In this document: positions 60,776-64,000 of the stretch, piece after piece
How the letters are laid out: every line of letters begins with the position of its first letter
Numbering within the stretch: position 1 is the stretch's first letter
From: Todiramphus chloris collaris
Taxonomy: Eukaryota > Chordata > Aves > Coraciiformes > Alcedinidae
Assembly: GCA_025345505.1 (NCBI GenBank)
Contig: JANVCC010000270.1
Coordinates: 1,745,689 to 1,809,688, forward strand
Direction of reading: 5' to 3'
Length of the DNA: 64,000 nucleotides
Notes under the pieces: model-generated
The model's input: only the letters and a program-made list of their open reading frames with translations
The model's database searches: none
What the model was told of the DNA's origin: nothing
Program-made: the position numbers and the translations under genes

Positions 60776-60846
60776 AAAAAGGGGGAAAAAAACCAACAAA
60801 GTAAAAGAAAAAAAAGAGAAGGAAAAAAAAAACCAAAAAAACCTCA
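60776..60846 (+). repeat. A-rich low-complexity tract
   Basis: Runs of A separated by CC, G or GG words (AAAAAACCAACAAAGTAAAA, GAAAAAAAAGAGAAGG, AAAAAAAAAACC). It is not the tail of any element I recognise. Confidence 0.85.
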
Positions 60847-62115
60847 AAGATTGATCCAACGCAATATGGATCTAAGCATGGGCTTTGTAGGTGAATGCTG
60901 AACCTGATCCAGATTCTTTCATGGCTTTCCTGCAGAGTTTCTGTGATGTATTGCAGGATATACAGAATCAGAACTGAGATCTGTTGAGATACAAGAGACT
61001 AAGCCTGTCCCTGCCAGTGCAGATGTGCCAGCAATATAAGAAAGCTCTCATCCAGCTTAGAAGGGCTGTTTTGGCTGTCCTGTAACTGTCCCAAGTCCTG
61101 TGCAATCCATGCTTTGGACTGATGCTTCAGCTTCTATAGTGAGTTTATCCTAGTGGAGGGTGAGATGGTTGTAACCTTTCCTCATATGGATGCTGAAATA
61201 AAATCTCAGTAGCACCAAGTATCATGATGCTGATTAAATCCTGTGGACAAAAAGCACGTGGCTTGCAGGAGTGAGATCTGCAGATGTCTCTCCCTTGATC
61301 TACTTCATGTTGCTCAGCAGCTGGACCTTACTGGCTTGTCCAAACTCTTGTCTCTGTGTCCTCACCTTTTGCTGGAGACTACAGTGCACAGTGTCACGGG
61401 GATATTGTAGTGTCCCTCTGCTTCCTCTGTAAGGGCTACAGTGTCTCCTCTGCATCTCTTCCACTTTAAGGTATTTTATTCCTTCTCCGGACCCACACAG
61501 CCCGCACACGTGTGTGTTCAGCCACCTCTGCAGGCAGGTCGTGTCACTGGCTGGGGAGAAGAGTTGGCACGTGAGTGTGCACTGGAGAGACAAGGTGGGT
61601 GGAGATGGTTCAGAAGGGAGCACGAGCAGCATTGAGAGCTCTCAGAGGGTACCTGGTAATTTTCATGTTCTTTGGCACTGGCTGTGTTTCAAAACACAGG
61701 GTTAGAACACCAACAGTCCTGGCAAAGCAGAGAACAAGCTCTGCTGAGATTAATGGTGTGACCTCCTGGTTACAGTTGGTGGGGTGACTGTTCAGGTGTA
61801 ATCTCAGAAGGAGCATCTCCTTCCTTGTTTGTTAGGGTAGTTGAAGGGAAGATGCTCTGCTAGCAGAGATGATGGTGTTTAAGCTCATGCCACCAAACTG
61901 CTGCATCTTACGTATAATAAATACCAGCCTCCTCTTCTGTAACTCTAAAGTCATTAATGTCGCAATAACTTAAGTTCATTTCAGGTGGCTGGCTGGATTA
62001 ATAGTTTCTGTCTGGGTGGAGCTGTGTGCAACCTACACTGTATTACCTACAAGTAAGGTGGGACTGTGGGGCAGGAGCCTGTGACATTTATGAGCCTTTC
62101 TGCTATGACTCAGAA

Positions 62116-62180
62116 ACACAGAATCATTTAGGTTGGACCTTTTGAGTCCAACCATAAACCTAACACTTAGACAGTCATGT
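62116..62180 (-). repeat. CR1 LINE, 3' tip, antisense
   Basis: ACACAGAATCATTTAGGTTG followed by GACCTTTTGAGTCCAACCAT and AAACCTAACACTTAGACAGT matches the antisense CR1 3' end ('agaatcatttaggttggaaaagacctttaagatcatcgagtccaaccataaacctaacact'). Compared with the usual phrase, about 15-20 bases around 'aaaagac...aagatcatc' are lost. Confidence 0.85.
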
Positions 62181-63269
62181 CAAGAATTTGATCTTTCTTT
62201 GGAGGAGAAAAGACAGTATATATCTTAAACCTGTTTGAGTCTCCAGTTCAGGGAAGATCAGGCTGCAGTACATTTAAAGTAGTACATGCCCCCATTAAGC
62301 CATTCCTCGTTACCGTACAGGCATAACTCATAAATAATTTGTTCCTTGGCCGCTTCATATGTCATGTAAGAATGAAAGAACACACATGCAGTGGGCCTTT
62401 TATGAGATCAGCATTCACTCCCTCAAAAGGATTTAGTAAACATCAAGATTTCCCCAAAACTGGTGGTCTTACCAGTCCAGGCAAATTTCTAAGGGGTAAC
62501 AAAACCCCTAACCTTTGCAGCAGTGACTGCCAGTTTATATATACACTTAGATACACATATTCTTATACAAGACCATGGGGGTTATTTTTCCTTGTGGCAG
62601 AGTCATGTCCTGGGGTTGAATTTGAGTGTGGAAAGCTGAAAATGAAGGGTTAACTCCTTGATATAAAGTTGGAGAAGTGTAGAAGATGCAGTTCAGCCTA
62701 TCGAGGATACGCAGCATCTTCCGCGGCTGTTCCTTAGAGCTTTCCTAAGGCATCTCTCAGCCCTGCAGCAACGGGGACAAGCAGCTGAGTGACAGTCTCC
62801 CTTTGGGATGTTGTCTTCGAGTGGACTTTTCTGAGGGTTTTTGGTTGTTTCTTTCATTGACTTTAGGCAGTGAAATGTAACTCAGCAGCACTTTGCTTCC
62901 CTATCTGCTGCACTTCAACATTGCCCTGTAAGGCTAATGACAGGGTTGCTGGGCTAACAAGGTGACATCGTTTTCAGGGGATTCCTTTCCTCTCTCTGTT
63001 GGTCTCTGCTGCTTCCCTTCAAAAGTTTTTCCCAGTTTGCTTTATATCCTGGGGATCTAGCGGTGGTAACACAGAGCTCTTTTGCCAGCAATGGTTTGTA
63101 TTTCCTACCTCTTTGGCTTCCTGAACTAGACTTTTTTAACCCCATCTCCTTTTAAAGGAAAGGGATAAACAAATACAGAACATGTATTCAGTTGGAGCTA
63201 CACAGAGCTATCTTTGGTACTCCAGTAACTTTCTGCCTTTTAAGGACCGCTACATTATTTTATGCTAAA

Positions 63270-64000
63270 GAGTTGAAGAGCACTGCCACCTAGTTCATCC
63301 TCCTACTCCAAAACAGGATCAGCTCTACTTATAGCATTCCTGACAGACACTTGTATAACCAGTCCTTAAAGACTTCCAGCAACGGGGACCCCACCACCTT
63401 TCCAAGTGAGTTTCCAAGCTGCAACATTTCTGCAGTATGAGCTCATTACTTTCATCTCCCGCTGCTTCAGAATGTTGATGAACAGATTATTACCTAAGTC
63501 TGCGCAGCAGTGGTTTATGTATTTGAAGGGTGGTTTAGGCTGAGTAAACTGTGTTCTTCTCCCAGTCTTTCCTTATCATTTGTTTTATCCAGACATCTCA
63601 TTGCTCCCCAGTGATCTGCTTCCAGTTGCCTCATGTCTGTCTTGAGATGTGGAGAGGGTCCTTCAGCTGAGGCAGTAGCAGTGCTGAGTAGGGCAGAAGG
63701 ATTCATTCCAGCTGCTTTGCAGAGTGGGGCTTGCTGAGCTTAAAGCAGCACAACATCAGGGCTCATGATTCTCTGTGGTCCTTTGATGCTTTGTGCAGCC
63801 CTGCTGCCTGCCCGGTTATTCCCCATGCTCTGTGCGTGCAGCTGGTTGTTCCTGGCTAAATACAGAAACGTACTCTTGTCCTGGTTGAACTGCATCCTTC
63901 AGTTTCTCCAGTCTGTCAAGGTTATCCTAATCTTGTCTTCAGTTACACTTAATGTTTTACCCAGCTTAACGTTGTTCTCCAGTTTACAAACACTGCCGCT
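63270..64000 (-). repeat. Old CR1-type LINE, antisense, extending past the window
   Basis: Diverged but ordered CR1 words occur: CACCTAGTTCATCCTCCTAC, AACAGGATCAGCTCTACTTA, CCTTAAAGACTTCCAGCAAC and GGGGACCCCACCACCTTTCC. They are followed by CTTTCCTTATCATTTG, GGGTCCTTCAGCTGAGGCAG, GCAGTGCTGAGTAGGGCAGA and GAACTGCATCCTTCAGTTTC. The order matches antisense amniote CR1 from the 3' UTR into the end of ORF2 ('tccagctgaggcctcaccagtgccgagtagagcgg', 'ttgaatttcatc...ctccagtttgtcaaggt'). At over 700 bases it is the longest and among the oldest copies here. Some of the order comes from memory of turtle and bird consensus sequences. Confidence 0.75.

Larger units (their letters stand above)
58503..62115 (+). 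other. FARS2: Intronic sequence, no transposon recognised
   Basis: This 3.6 kb contains a candidate AT-rich conserved block (59150-59330), a (GCT)6 microsatellite at 60105 and an A-rich stretch at 60776-60846. No exon-like sequence was seen. Confidence 0.6.
19710..64000 (+). other. FARS2: First 44.3 kb of the last FARS2 intron (continues past the window)
   Basis: The intron starts at the GTAAGTA donor at 19710. I found no acceptor followed by sequence for the expected FARS2 C-terminus (human [20 protein letters not shown] and beyond), so the intron probably runs past the window; I could not search exhaustively. Human FARS2 is known for very large introns. The intron holds most of the CR1 copies, the LTR-like fragment, a 23-bp minisatellite and several homopolymer tracts. 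Its longest block with almost no recognised repeats is 24.36-31.91 kb. Confidence 0.82.

Overview
This is eukaryotic, almost certainly avian, chromosomal DNA. It has no operons, dense coding or long conserved open frames. It does have GT-AG splice sites and many CR1 retrotransposon fragments, the dominant bird LINE. One fragment resembles an LTR common in neoavian birds, so a neoavian source is likely; I cannot name the order or species.

The only host gene I can support is FARS2, the nuclear gene for mitochondrial phenylalanyl-tRNA synthetase, on the + strand. Two internal exons are present. Exon A (8422-8582) encodes class II synthetase motif 3. Exon B (19558-19709) encodes the start of the C-terminal anticodon-binding domain. 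Translated and lined up with the human protein from memory, they cover about residues 302-355 and 356-406 of 451. The first exons lie upstream of the window. The final exon, about 45 residues, was not found and should lie more than 44 kb downstream of exon B. The window is therefore the end of one FARS2 intron (1-8421), a complete intron of 10,975 bp (8583-19557), and the first 44.3 kb of the last intron (19710-64000).

The intronic DNA holds at least 19 CR1 fragments from several generations. A group with a shared 3' module lies in sense at 6.3, 15.6, 24.1 and 51.0 kb. A second group lies in sense at 13.2, 53.4 and 56.7 kb, two of these lacking the usual CR1 3' end. A third group, antisense at 32.1 and 58.3 kb, is a pair differing at about 2 of 160 bases. 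Older antisense fragments lie at 2.9-3.3, 31.9, 35.1, 36.8-37.1, 62.1 and 63.3-64.0 kb. There are also two MIR/CORE-SINE-like fragments, three pieces of an ancient palindromic repeat, one degraded ERV LTR-like fragment (about 42.0-42.2 kb), three minisatellites and several homopolymer or microsatellite tracts.

I found no tRNA, rRNA, CRISPR array or second protein-coding gene, and no evidence of a new multi-gene system. The best leads are: an 18-bp minisatellite that appears to have grown from within a CR1 tail; the near-identical CR1 pair; CR1 copies lacking their 3' ends; AT-rich homeodomain-site-bearing blocks that could be conserved enhancers; and a long antisense open frame near 49 kb that is probably chance.
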